Positions 1-5,287 are shown, counted from the first letter of the stretch. The stretch: 6,794 nucleotides of DNA from JBGPFS01 sp041483455 (GCA_041483455.1 JBGPFS010000139.1:1-6794); one strand, 5' to 3'. The notes: generated by a model from the letters alone, not told the origin. Program-made: numbers and translations.

Positions 1-2
1 AA

Positions 3-626
3 GTCACGGACATGCGCCGGAGCGTCAAGGGCGAGGTCATCAGCTCGACCTTCGACGAGCCGACCGAGAACCACACCCACGTCGCCGAGATGGCCCTCGA
101 GATCGCCAAGCGCCAGGTCGAGACCGGACGGGACGTGGTCATCCTGCTCGACTCGATCACCCGCCTCGCCCGGGCCTACAACCTGGCCCTTCCGCCGTCC
201 GGCCGGACCCTCTCCGGCGGTCTCGACCCGATCGCCCTCTACCCGCCGAAACGGTTCTTCGGCGCCGCCCGGAACATCGAGGAGGGCGGCAGCCTCACGA
301 TCATCGGCACCTGCCTGGTCGACACCGGCTCGCGGATGGACGACGTCATCTACGAGGAGTTCAAGGGCACCGGCAACTCGGAGCTGATCCTCGATCGCAA
401 GCTGGCCGAGAAGCGGATCTTCCCGGCGATCGACGTCCAGCGCTCGGGCACCCGGCGCGAGGAGCTCCTCCTCGAGGAGGGCACCCTCAAGATGGTCTGG
501 ACGATGCGCCGGATGCTGTCGGCCGTGGGCACGAACGAGGGCATCGAGCTCCTCCTGAACCGCCTGTCGAAGACCGAGAGCAACGCCCAGTTCCTGGCCG
601 GCCTGACGAAGAGTCTCGACAGCTGA
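3..626 (+). CDS. rho: Transcription termination factor Rho, C-terminal part (5' end outside window)
   Basis: Rho is a hexameric RNA-dependent ATPase/translocase that ends transcription at non-intrinsic sites. The reading frame is open from base 3 (first residues VTDMRRSVKGEV), so the gene enters from the left; the ATG at 12 is internal. About 207 residues remain, covering the end of the RecA-like ATPase domain. Visible family signatures in order are: VKGEV..STFDEP; the Walker B strand and following helix VVILLDSITRLARAYN; the Q-loop region SGGLDP..LYPPKRFFGAARN; EEGGSLTIIGT; the R-loop stretch IYEEFKGTGNSEL; and AEKRIFPAIDVQRSGTRREELL, which contains the arginine-finger region. The Walker A P-loop and the N-terminal RNA-binding domain lie upstream of the window. 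The frame is intact to the TGA and the C-terminus has the usual length. A GC hairpin follows the stop. Identification is secure from motif order. Confidence 0.97.
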   Translation, partial: VTDMRRSVKGEVISSTFDEPTENHTHVAEMALEIAKRQVETGRDVVILLDSITRLARAYNLALPPSGRTLSGGLDPIALYPPKRFFGAARNIEEGGSLTIIGTCLVDTGSRMDDVIYEEFKGTGNSELILDRKLAEKRIFPAIDVQRSGTRREELLLEEGTLKMVWTMRRMLSAVGTNEGIELLLNRLSKTESNAQFLAGLTKSLDS

Positions 627-638
627 CCGCCCGCCGGG

Positions 639-658
639 CGCCCCGCCTCGGCGGGGCG
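639..658 (+). terminator. Hairpin after rho, probable terminator
   Basis: An 8-bp perfect stem (CGCCCCGC at 639-646, GCGGGGCG at 651-658) closes a CTCG tetraloop 12 bases after the rho stop. The bases that follow (GCTGCTTCGGGCGTTTGCG) contain only short T runs, so it is not a textbook U-tract terminator. Position and stability favour a 3'-end role. Confidence 0.5.
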
Positions 659-672
659 GCTGCTTCGGGCGT

Positions 673-702
673 TTGCGCCGGCCCGCAGGACCGTGGTACG
701 GT
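673..702 (+). promoter_or_regulatory. Candidate promoter of the LysM/M23 gene, with dyad over the -10
   Basis: TTGCGC (673-678) and TACGGT (697-702) are separated by 18 bases. TG at 694-695 gives an extended -10 (TGgTACGGT). A start near 708-710 would produce a leader of roughly 150 bases before the TTG start at 857. The -10 is one arm of an inverted repeat, TACGGTG (697-703) and CACCGTA (711-717) with 7 bases between, which could be an operator. The match to consensus is moderate and the assignment rests on position and spacing. Confidence 0.4.
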
Positions 703-724
703 GGCCGCCGCACCGTAACGTCCA

Positions 725-838
725 GACCCGCAGGCACCCTCTCGGGTCCAATTCGCTTCAAGAGACCCCCAGCTCAAGAACGCGACCGACCGGACGGCGC
801 TCGTCCTTCCCGCTCACGCTACCTTTCGCGCGCCGTCC
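725..838 (+). promoter_or_regulatory. Structured 5' leader of the LysM/M23 gene
   Basis: The non-coding stretch before the hydrolase can form several helices. GACCCG (725-730) pairs with CGGGTC (743-748). GGACG (792-796) pairs with CGTCC (802-806). Alternatively, the longer GGACGGCGC (792-800) pairs perfectly over 9 bp with GCGCCGTCC (830-838). The last two are mutually exclusive because both use 792-796. The distal arm ends 6 bases before the Shine-Dalgarno-like GGAGA (845-849). I do not recognise a known riboswitch class. Some pairing is expected by chance in GC-rich DNA. Confidence 0.3.
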
Positions 839-856
839 TCCTCCCGGAGACCTGTA

Positions 857-2182
857 TTGCCGAACCTGATGGGCGGCGTACGGCGTGCCCTGCGGCGCCT
901 GCGCTCTGATCCCGACCGGACCACCTCGAGCCCCTCGAACCTCCGCTCTCCGGCTTCGCGTCCCGCCCGCTACGGCGCCCACCCGGTGGCCGCGCCCGGA
1001 CGACGGATCGGCCGCCCCGGAACGCGTCTTCAGTTCGACCGGGCGCTCGATGCCCTGCGAGCGCGCCTGAGCGGTCGCGACCGGCTGGTACCGATCGGCG
1101 TCGCCCTCCTGGTCCTCGTCGGGTCGCTGAGCGGGATCGCGGTCTCCGCCTCGCCCGCCGGAGCCGTCGGCAACGTCGTCGGTGGCGGGTCGGGCCCGCG
1201 CCTGACCGTGGCCGGCCTCGACGACAGCCTCGGTGTCGACGGGGGAGTGGGTGCCGTCAACGGCCCGGCCGCTCTCGACCGGCTCGTCGCGGCCGCCGAG
1301 GACAGCGCGACCCCGAGCGCCACGTTCGGTCCCTACCTGGCCGACGGCACACTGCTCAAGCCGATCGCGGTCGATACGACCGTCGCGGATGCCAGCGCTC
1401 GGCTCCAGACCTACGCTGTCCGCTCCGGCGACACGCTGACCGGGATCGCCCACCACTTCGGCCTCTCGATGATGACCCTCTGGTGGGCGAACCACCTGCA
1501 GGCGAAGGACCAGCTTCACATCGGCCAGAAGCTGGTCATCCCGCCCGTCGACGGCCTGGTGATCACGGTCAAGGCGGGCGACACGCTCGACGCGATCGCG
1601 GCGGCGACCGGGATCGCGGCGGACGCGATCTTCTCGTACAACGGGCTGACCGACCGGACCCTCGTCCTCGGCCAGACGATCATCATCCCGGGTGCGCAGG
1701 GCAAGGCGATCGCCGAGCCCCGACCGGTCGTCGCCCGGTCGGTCACGTCGACCCGCTCAGCGAGCAGCAGCACCGGTTTCGTCCGACCCCCGACGACCTA
1801 CAGCGGCGGTCGGTTCGCCTTCCCCGTCCCGGGCGGCTACATCAGCCAGTACTACCACGCCAGCCACCCCGCCATCGATGTGGCCGCCCCGTACGGGTCG
1901 CGGATCGTGGCCGGGGGCGCGGGCAAGGTGGTCTACGCCGGCTGGAACGACAACGGCGGCGGCTACCAGGTCTGGATCGCCCACGGGTCCGGGCTCTACA
2001 CCGGCTACTACCACATGTCGGCCATCTCGGTCGGAGTGGGTCAGTCGGTCGGCCGGGGTACGACGATCGGTCACGTGGGCATGTCGGGTTGGGCGACCGG
2101 ACCGCACTGCCACTTCGAAGTCTGGCAGGGCTACCCGTGGGCGAACGGCTCGTACCGCGTCAATCCGCTCGGGTACCTCTAG
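857..2182 (+). CDS. Membrane-anchored LysM-LysM-M23 peptidoglycan endopeptidase
   Basis: Predicted zinc endopeptidase that cuts peptide cross-links of peptidoglycan outside the membrane (M23/LytM family); 441 residues. The TTG start is chosen because GGAGA (845-849) lies 7 bases upstream; the in-frame ATG at 869 has no ribosome site. Residues 1-77 are Arg/Pro/Ser-rich with no recognised fold. Residues 78-98 (LVPIGVALLVLVGSLSGIAV region) are a membrane segment, followed by AGA at 101-103, a possible signal-peptidase site. LysM repeats follow at about 186-229 (YAVRSGDTLTGIA...LVIPP) and 236-278 (ITVKAGDTLDAIA...IIIPG), for glycan binding. After a Ser/Thr/Pro linker, the M23 domain occupies about 318-438. 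Zinc ligands H337-xxx-D341 and H419 (in H417-C-H419) and the second conserved catalytic-site histidine H386 are all present, so it should be active. It stands alone between rho and obg with its own promoter-like element and a downstream hairpin. Its exact cell-cycle role is unknown. Confidence 0.93.
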   Translation: MPNLMGGVRRALRRLRSDPDRTTSSPSNLRSPASRPARYGAHPVAAPGRRIGRPGTRLQFDRALDALRARLSGRDRLVPIGVALLVLVGSLSGIAVSASPAGAVGNVVGGGSGPRLTVAGLDDSLGVDGGVGAVNGPAALDRLVAAAEDSATPSATFGPYLADGTLLKPIAVDTTVADASARLQTYAVRSGDTLTGIAHHFGLSMMTLWWANHLQAKDQLHIGQKLVIPPVDGLVITVKAGDTLDAIAAATGIAADAIFSYNGLTDRTLVLGQTIIIPGAQGKAIAEPRPVVARSVTSTRSASSSTGFVRPPTTYSGGRFAFPVPGGYISQYYHASHPAIDVAAPYGSRIVAGGAGKVVYAGWNDNGGGYQVWIAHGSGLYTGYYHMSAISVGVGQSVGRGTTIGHVGMSGWATGPHCHFEVWQGYPWANGSYRVNPLGYL

Positions 2183-2191
2183 GGGTCGAGG

Positions 2192-2223
2192 CGGATCGGC
2201 CCGCAGCCGATCGGGCCGGTTCG
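2192..2223 (+). terminator. Strong hairpin after the LysM/M23 gene
   Basis: Ten bases past the TAG, CGGATCGGCCCG (2192-2203) pairs with CGGGCCGGTTCG (2212-2223) over 12 bp, including two G-U wobbles, with an 8-base loop. A shorter competing stem, GATCGGC (2194-2200) with GCCGATC (2206-2212), uses the same bases. There is no clear T run afterwards (GATCGTTCC). A transcript-end role is inferred from its place between the M23 stop and the obg promoter-like element. Confidence 0.45.
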
Positions 2224-2283
2224 GATCGTTCCGGCTGCGTCCTCAAGCGGGGCAAGTCCGGCTTCGGCCGTTCCGCGACCCCG

Positions 2284-2292
2284 TGAGACAAT
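2284..2292 (+). promoter_or_regulatory. Extended -10 promoter giving probably leaderless obg mRNA
   Basis: TGaGACAAT (2284-2292) is an extended -10. Its last base is 7 bases before the obg ATG at 2300, so a normally spaced start site falls at or next to the A of ATG. No purine-rich ribosome site exists in CGCCCCG before the ATG. A weak -35 (TTCGGC, 2263-2268) lies 18 bases upstream. This arrangement is typical of leaderless transcripts in Actinobacteria, Deinococcus and similar groups. The start site is inferred, not measured. Confidence 0.5.
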
Positions 2293-2299
2293 CGCCCCG

Positions 2300-3595
2300 A
2301 TGTTCCTCGACCGCGTGAAGATCCTCGTCCAGGCCGGAGCGGGCGGCGACGGGGCGGCGACCTTCCGGCACGAGGCCCACGTTCCGCGCGGCGGCCCCGA
2401 TGGGGGCGACGGCGGACGCGGCGGCTCGATCGAGCTGGTCGTCGACCCGGGCGAGACCATGCTCCGTGACTTCCGCTACAAGCATCACTTCAAGGCGACC
2501 GCGGGCGGCCGCGGCACGGGCGCGAAGCGGCACGGCCGGGCCGGCGACGACATGGTGCTCACGGTCCCGCCAGGCACGGCGGTCTACGACGATGCCACCG
2601 ACGAGCTGCTGGCGGACCTGGTCGCGACCGAGCAGCGGGCGCTCGTCGCACGAGGCGGGCGGGGGGGTCTGGGGAACGTCCATTTCGCGACCTCGACCCA
2701 TCGGACGCCGAAACACGCCCAGAGGGGCGAGCCCGGCGAGGAGCGCTGGCTGCGGCTCGAGCTCCGGCTGATCGCCGACGTCGGGCTGGTCGGCCTGCCG
2801 AACGCCGGCAAGTCGACGCTCCTCGCGGCGGTCACGGCCGCCCGGCCGAAGATCGCCGACTACCCGTTCACCACCCTCGAGCCGAACCTCGGGGTGATGG
2901 ACCTGGGACTGGAGGACGAGCGACGCCCGACGATCGCGGACGTCCCGGGCCTGATCGAGGGCGCCAGCCAGGGCGCCGGGCTCGGCCATGCGTTCCTGCG
3001 CCACGTCGAGCGGACCCGGATCCTGGTCCACGTCGTCGACGGGGCGAGCCACGACCCGGAGTGGGACTACACCGTCATCCGCGACGAGCTCGAAGCACAC
3101 GATCCAGCCCTCCTGGCGAAGCCGATGCTGGTCGTCTTCAACAAGCTCGACCTGCCGGCCGCCGCCGCGGCCTGGCCGGCGTTCCGCGACGCCCGAGGTC
3201 GCGAGGGCCGGGTCGTCGTCCCGACGGCCGCCGCCCTCGGCGACGGGCTGGCGGAGGTCCGGGCCCGGATCGCCGAGCTCCTGCCCGCGACCGACGACCT
3301 CGAGGGGCCGCCCGCCGCGGCTGGCGTCGTCGTTCACCGGATCGAGGCACTCGGCGACGGGTTCAGCGTCGAGGCCGAGCCGGACGGGGGGTTCCGGGTC
3401 CGCGGCCGGCGGATCGAGCGGATCGCGGCCCAGACGGACTTCGAGAACGAGGAGTCGGCGGAGCGGTTCCAGCGGGATCTCGCCCGCCTCGGGATCGAGG
3501 CGGAGCTGCGCCGGCGCGGGGTCGCGGCGGGCGACCCGGTCCGGATCGGCGACCTCGAGCTCATCTGGGACCGCCAGCCCTGGGAGTTCGAGTGA
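2300..3595 (+). CDS. obg: GTPase Obg/CgtA (large ribosomal subunit assembly)
   Basis: Essential GTPase that binds the 50S subunit, acts in its late assembly and links ribosome status to stress signalling; 431 residues, full length. The N-terminal glycine-rich Obg fold spans about 1-157 (MFLDRVKILVQAGAGGDGA..., GGPDGGDGGRGGS, ARGGRGGLGNVHFATSTHRTP). The G domain follows: G1 GLPNAGKST (165-173), switch I YPFTTLEPNLG (188-198), G3 DVPGLIEGA (214-222), G4 NKLD (281-284), G5 as PTAA (308-311) with Thr where Ser is usual. A C-terminal OCT-type domain covers about 343-425 (VVVHRIEALGDGFSVE... to GDPVRIGDLELIWD), as in Bacillus and Thermus Obg and unlike E. coli ObgE. The ATG lies 7 bases from a -10-like element with no ribosome site, suggesting leaderless translation. 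The stop overlaps nadD by a GTGA. The frame is intact across a run of seven G at 2661-2667. Confidence 0.98.
   Translation: MFLDRVKILVQAGAGGDGAATFRHEAHVPRGGPDGGDGGRGGSIELVVDPGETMLRDFRYKHHFKATAGGRGTGAKRHGRAGDDMVLTVPPGTAVYDDATDELLADLVATEQRALVARGGRGGLGNVHFATSTHRTPKHAQRGEPGEERWLRLELRLIADVGLVGLPNAGKSTLLAAVTAARPKIADYPFTTLEPNLGVMDLGLEDERRPTIADVPGLIEGASQGAGLGHAFLRHVERTRILVHVVDGASHDPEWDYTVIRDELEAHDPALLAKPMLVVFNKLDLPAAAAAWPAFRDARGREGRVVVPTAAALGDGLAEVRARIAELLPATDDLEGPPAAAGVVVHRIEALGDGFSVEAEPDGGFRVRGRRIERIAAQTDFENEESAERFQRDLARLGIEAELRRRGVAAGDPVRIGDLELIWDRQPWEFE
3582..3595 (+). promoter_or_regulatory. Ribosome site and GTGA overlap fixing the nadD start
   Basis: GGGAG (3582-3586) sits 5 bases before GTG 3592, whose last two bases with the next A form the obg TGA. 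This supports re-initiation or coupled translation from obg into nadD and argues against the far upstream in-frame ATG codons lying inside obg. Confidence 0.7.
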
Positions 3596-4311
3596 CGGCC
3601 GACCGCGCGAGCGAGTCGACCATCGTGGCCCCGCCGGCGCCCATCCGGTCGGGCTCGATCGGGATCCTGGGCGGGACGTTCGACCCGATCCACTACGGCC
3701 ACCTCGGGATCGCCGAGGAGGCGCGCGAGGCGCTCGGGCTGGAGCGGGTCCTCGTCATGCCGGCGGGGGAGCCGCCGCACAAGCCCGACCGGCCCATCGC
3801 CGCGGTCGAGGACCGGGTCGCGATGGTCGAGCTGGCGATCGCGGACAACCACGCCCTGACGCTCGGGCGCCTCGAGGTCGATCGGCCCGGTCCGTCGTTC
3901 GCCGTCGATACGCTCGAGGCCCTCGCAGCGGCCGAGCGAGCCGCCGGGCGGACCCCGGACCTCACGTTCATCCTGTCCGCGGAGGCGTTCGCCGGCCTGG
4001 CCCTCTGGCGCGAGCCCGCCCGCCTCCTCGAGCTGTGCCGGCTGGCCGTCGTGCCCCGGGCCGGCAGCGCCTCGTTCGACGGTGCCGGGGTCGCGGCGCT
4101 CGTCGAGCCCTTCGCCCCCGGCGCAGCCGAACGGGTGATCCTGCTCGACGGTCCGCGGATCGCGATCTCGGGGTCCGTGATCCGGGCCCGTGTCGCGGCC
4201 GGGCGTTCGATCCGCTATCTCGTGCCGGGTGCCGTGGCCGCCTACATCGGCGCCCGCGGCCTGTACGGCACGGCCCCGTACACTGACCCCTCGTGGAGGA
4301 GCCGCCCGTGA
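3592..4311 (+). CDS. nadD: Nicotinate-nucleotide adenylyltransferase NadD
   Basis: Transfers AMP from ATP to nicotinate mononucleotide, giving deamido-NAD and pyrophosphate, the shared step of de novo and salvage NAD synthesis in the cytoplasm; 239 residues. The GTG start at 3592 overlaps the obg TGA (GTGA) and has GGGAG at 3582-3586, 5 bases upstream. A non-conserved leader of about 22 residues precedes the Rossmann fold. Motifs: GGTFDPIHYGH (27-37, with the nucleotide-binding HxGH), MPAGEPPHK (56-64), PSFAVDTLEAL (101-111), FILSAEAFAGLALW (126-139), and ISGSVIRARVAAGRSIRYLVPGAVAAYI (192-219), the ISxTxxR-type ATP site with Ser replacing Thr. The usual GAD or GQD before the ALW segment reads SAE here, a notable change. 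The 3' end overlaps rsfS by another GTGA, so expression should be coupled to obg and rsfS. Confidence 0.96.
   Translation: MTADRASESTIVAPPAPIRSGSIGILGGTFDPIHYGHLGIAEEAREALGLERVLVMPAGEPPHKPDRPIAAVEDRVAMVELAIADNHALTLGRLEVDRPGPSFAVDTLEALAAAERAAGRTPDLTFILSAEAFAGLALWREPARLLELCRLAVVPRAGSASFDGAGVAALVEPFAPGAAERVILLDGPRIAISGSVIRARVAAGRSIRYLVPGAVAAYIGARGLYGTAPYTDPSWRSRP
4295..4311 (+). promoter_or_regulatory. Strong Shine-Dalgarno and GTGA overlap fixing the rsfS start
   Basis: GGAGGAG (4295-4301) is the best ribosome site in the window and lies 6 bases before GTG 4308; GTGA joins the rsfS start to the nadD stop. A second in-frame GTG at 4293 is 8 bases after a -10-like TACACT (4279-4284), so a longer leaderless product is a weaker alternative. 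TACACT has no convincing -35. Confidence 0.65.
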
Positions 4312-4757
4312 CCGATCCGATCACCGATCCGATCACCGATCCCGCCCCCGCCCGGACGAAGCCGACCGTCGGGCTGCCCAAGCGCGGCCGATCGCCTGCC
4401 GCCCCGGGCGACCTGGCCGCGCTCGACCTGGCCCGGCGGATCGTCGAGCTCGCGGAGGACAAGAAGGCGGCCGACATCGTGCTGCTCGACCTGGCCGGCC
4501 TGACGACGATCGCCGACGCCTTCGTCATCTGCTCGGGCGGGTCGGAGCGCCAGCTCGACGCGATCGCCGACGGGATCCTGTCCGCGCTCCGCGATCAGGG
4601 CATCCGGCCGATCGGCCGCGAGGGGACCGCCGCGTCGCACTGGGTCCTGGTCGATCTCGGGTCGGTGATCGTCCACATCTTCACGCCGCCCGAGCGCGAC
4701 TACTACAGCCTGGAAAAGCACTGGAGCGAAGCCAAGACGATCCTGCGCGTCCAGTAG
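4308..4757 (+). CDS. rsfS: Ribosomal silencing factor RsfS (DUF143 family)
   Basis: RsfS binds protein uL14 (L14) on the 50S subunit and blocks joining of the 30S subunit, lowering translation in starvation or stationary phase. It has 149 residues, longer than the usual 105-120 because of a disordered N-terminus of about 35 residues. That extension begins VTDPITDPITDP, encoded by a 12-base tandem repeat, then a basic KRGR stretch. The conserved core is at about 36-146: LARRIVELAEDKKAADIVLLDL, TTIADAFVICSGGSERQLDAIADGI, REGTAASHWVLVDLGSVIVHIFTPPERDYYSLEKHW. The GTG at 4308 is chosen for the strong ribosome site and the GTGA overlap with nadD. The linkage obg-nadD-rsfS is widespread in bacteria and supports the call. 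A hairpin starts 6 bases after the stop. Confidence 0.96.
   Translation: MTDPITDPITDPAPARTKPTVGLPKRGRSPAAPGDLAALDLARRIVELAEDKKAADIVLLDLAGLTTIADAFVICSGGSERQLDAIADGILSALRDQGIRPIGREGTAASHWVLVDLGSVIVHIFTPPERDYYSLEKHWSEAKTILRVQ
4311..4342 (+). repeat. 12-base tandem repeat in the rsfS 5' coding end
   Basis: The unit ACCGATCCGATC occurs at 4311-4322 and 4323-4334, then a partial copy ACCGATCC at 4335-4342. Being a multiple of three, it adds TDPI units to the protein and can expand or contract without a frameshift. Confidence 0.9.
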
Positions 4758-4762
4758 CGCCG

Positions 4763-4787
4763 GCGCCGGGCCCGAGACGGGCGGCGC
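4763..4787 (+). terminator. Hairpin after rsfS, probable end of the obg operon
   Basis: GCGCC (4763-4767) pairs with GGCGC (4783-4787), and inside it GCCCG (4770-4774) pairs with CGGGC (4778-4782) around an AGA loop; two G (4768-4769) bulge. This gives 10 bp of G-C pairs, starting 6 bases after the rsfS stop. There is no T run, so it may only protect the 3' end. Confidence 0.4.
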
Positions 4788-4891
4788 GATCCGGCACGGC
4801 AGCGCGCCACGCGGTAAGCGCGGGAGGACCTGGGGTACCACCCGGCGGCGGTACTGGTGGGTCATGGGCGGTCAGGTGCGGTGGCGGGAGG

Positions 4892-5197
4892 ATGGACGTC
4901 CTGGGACTCCCGCTCGGGGTCCTCCGTTACAGGTCTCGGATCGTGACCCGTCTTCGCGATCGCTGTCCGCGCTGCAACCACAAGCTGGTCCTGACCCGCT
5001 TCGACACGACCTTCCGGTTGCCCGACCTGAGCGAGCGACTCTGCTTCGCGATCCCCGGTGGGCTGTGCGAGGACTGCGCCCAGTTGTACATCGACCCGGA
5101 TCTGCTCGACCTGCTCGACCTGGGCGAAGGCCGGTGCGTCTTCGCGATCGAGAGCGACGTCGTCCTCCAGGAGCAGGCCTGGTCGAGCGCCGAGTGA
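4892..5197 (+). CDS. Small four-cysteine putative zinc-ribbon protein, function unknown
   Basis: A 101-residue protein if read from ATG 4892. I do not recognise a named family, but C25-P-R-C28 and C59-E-D-C62 form two CxxC knuckles 30 residues apart, the layout of a zinc ribbon. The pattern CPxC...IPGGLCEDCAQLYIDPDLLDLL resembles the N-terminal zinc domain of YgiT/MqsA-type proteins, which precede a helix-turn-helix in antitoxins; no such second domain exists here and no toxin gene is adjacent. Extra cysteines are C51 and C82. The start is uncertain: GGGAGG directly abuts ATG 4892 with no spacer, while GTG 4943 (84 residues, beginning VTRLRDRCPRC) is nearer the conserved part but has only a weak AGG 9 bases upstream. 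It follows rsfS in the same direction after 134 bases that include a hairpin, so it may be separately transcribed. Confidence 0.65.
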   Translation: MDVLGLPLGVLRYRSRIVTRLRDRCPRCNHKLVLTRFDTTFRLPDLSERLCFAIPGGLCEDCAQLYIDPDLLDLLDLGEGRCVFAIESDVVLQEQAWSSAE

Positions 5198-5226
5198 CCT
5201 GCGCGTAGGATCCCGTCGTCGGAGCG

Positions 5227-5258
5227 CGGGTTCCGGGCCGGATCCGTGCCGGTTCCCG
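5227..5258. terminator. Imperfect palindrome between convergent genes, candidate two-way terminator
   Basis: Symmetrical arms CGGG-TT-CCGG-GC-CGG and CCG-TG-CCGG-TT-CCCG are centred at 5242/5243 and interrupted by two 2x2 mismatches. It lies 29 bases after the zinc-ribbon stop and 29 bases after the end of holA on the other strand, where a bidirectional terminator would be expected. There are no flanking T or A runs. Confidence 0.35.
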
Positions 5259-5287
5259 GGAGGGTCCCGTCCGCGACTCCCTGTCCC

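Noticed and set aside
2243..3337. 364-residue minus-strand open frame across obg
   Set aside because: It is the antisense shadow of obg, whose GTPase motifs are all intact; long antisense frames are expected in GC-rich DNA.
2988..4286. 432-residue + strand frame overlapping obg and nadD
   Set aside because: Low-complexity Ser/Arg/Gly translation out of frame with both recognised genes.
4829..4845. GGGTGGTACC on the minus strand, identical to the core of the T-box antiterminator
   Set aside because: Downstream on that strand lies only the 3' end of rsfS in antisense, with no aminoacyl-tRNA synthetase or amino-acid gene, and no matching specifier stem or antiterminator partner is visible; taken as chance.
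4788..4891. Possible small RNA or tRNA between rsfS and the zinc-ribbon gene
   Set aside because: No T-arm consensus, cloverleaf or known RNA signature; only a weak GTACC/GGTAC pairing (4835-4854).
4864..5208. 114-residue frame starting at ATG 4864 overlapping the zinc-ribbon gene
   Set aside because: Arg/Pro-rich shadow in another frame; the overlapping frame has ordered CxxC pairs and normal protein composition.
5206..5211. TAGGAT, a -10-like hexamer after the zinc-ribbon stop
   Set aside because: No usable -35 upstream, and it would drive only antisense transcription into holA.
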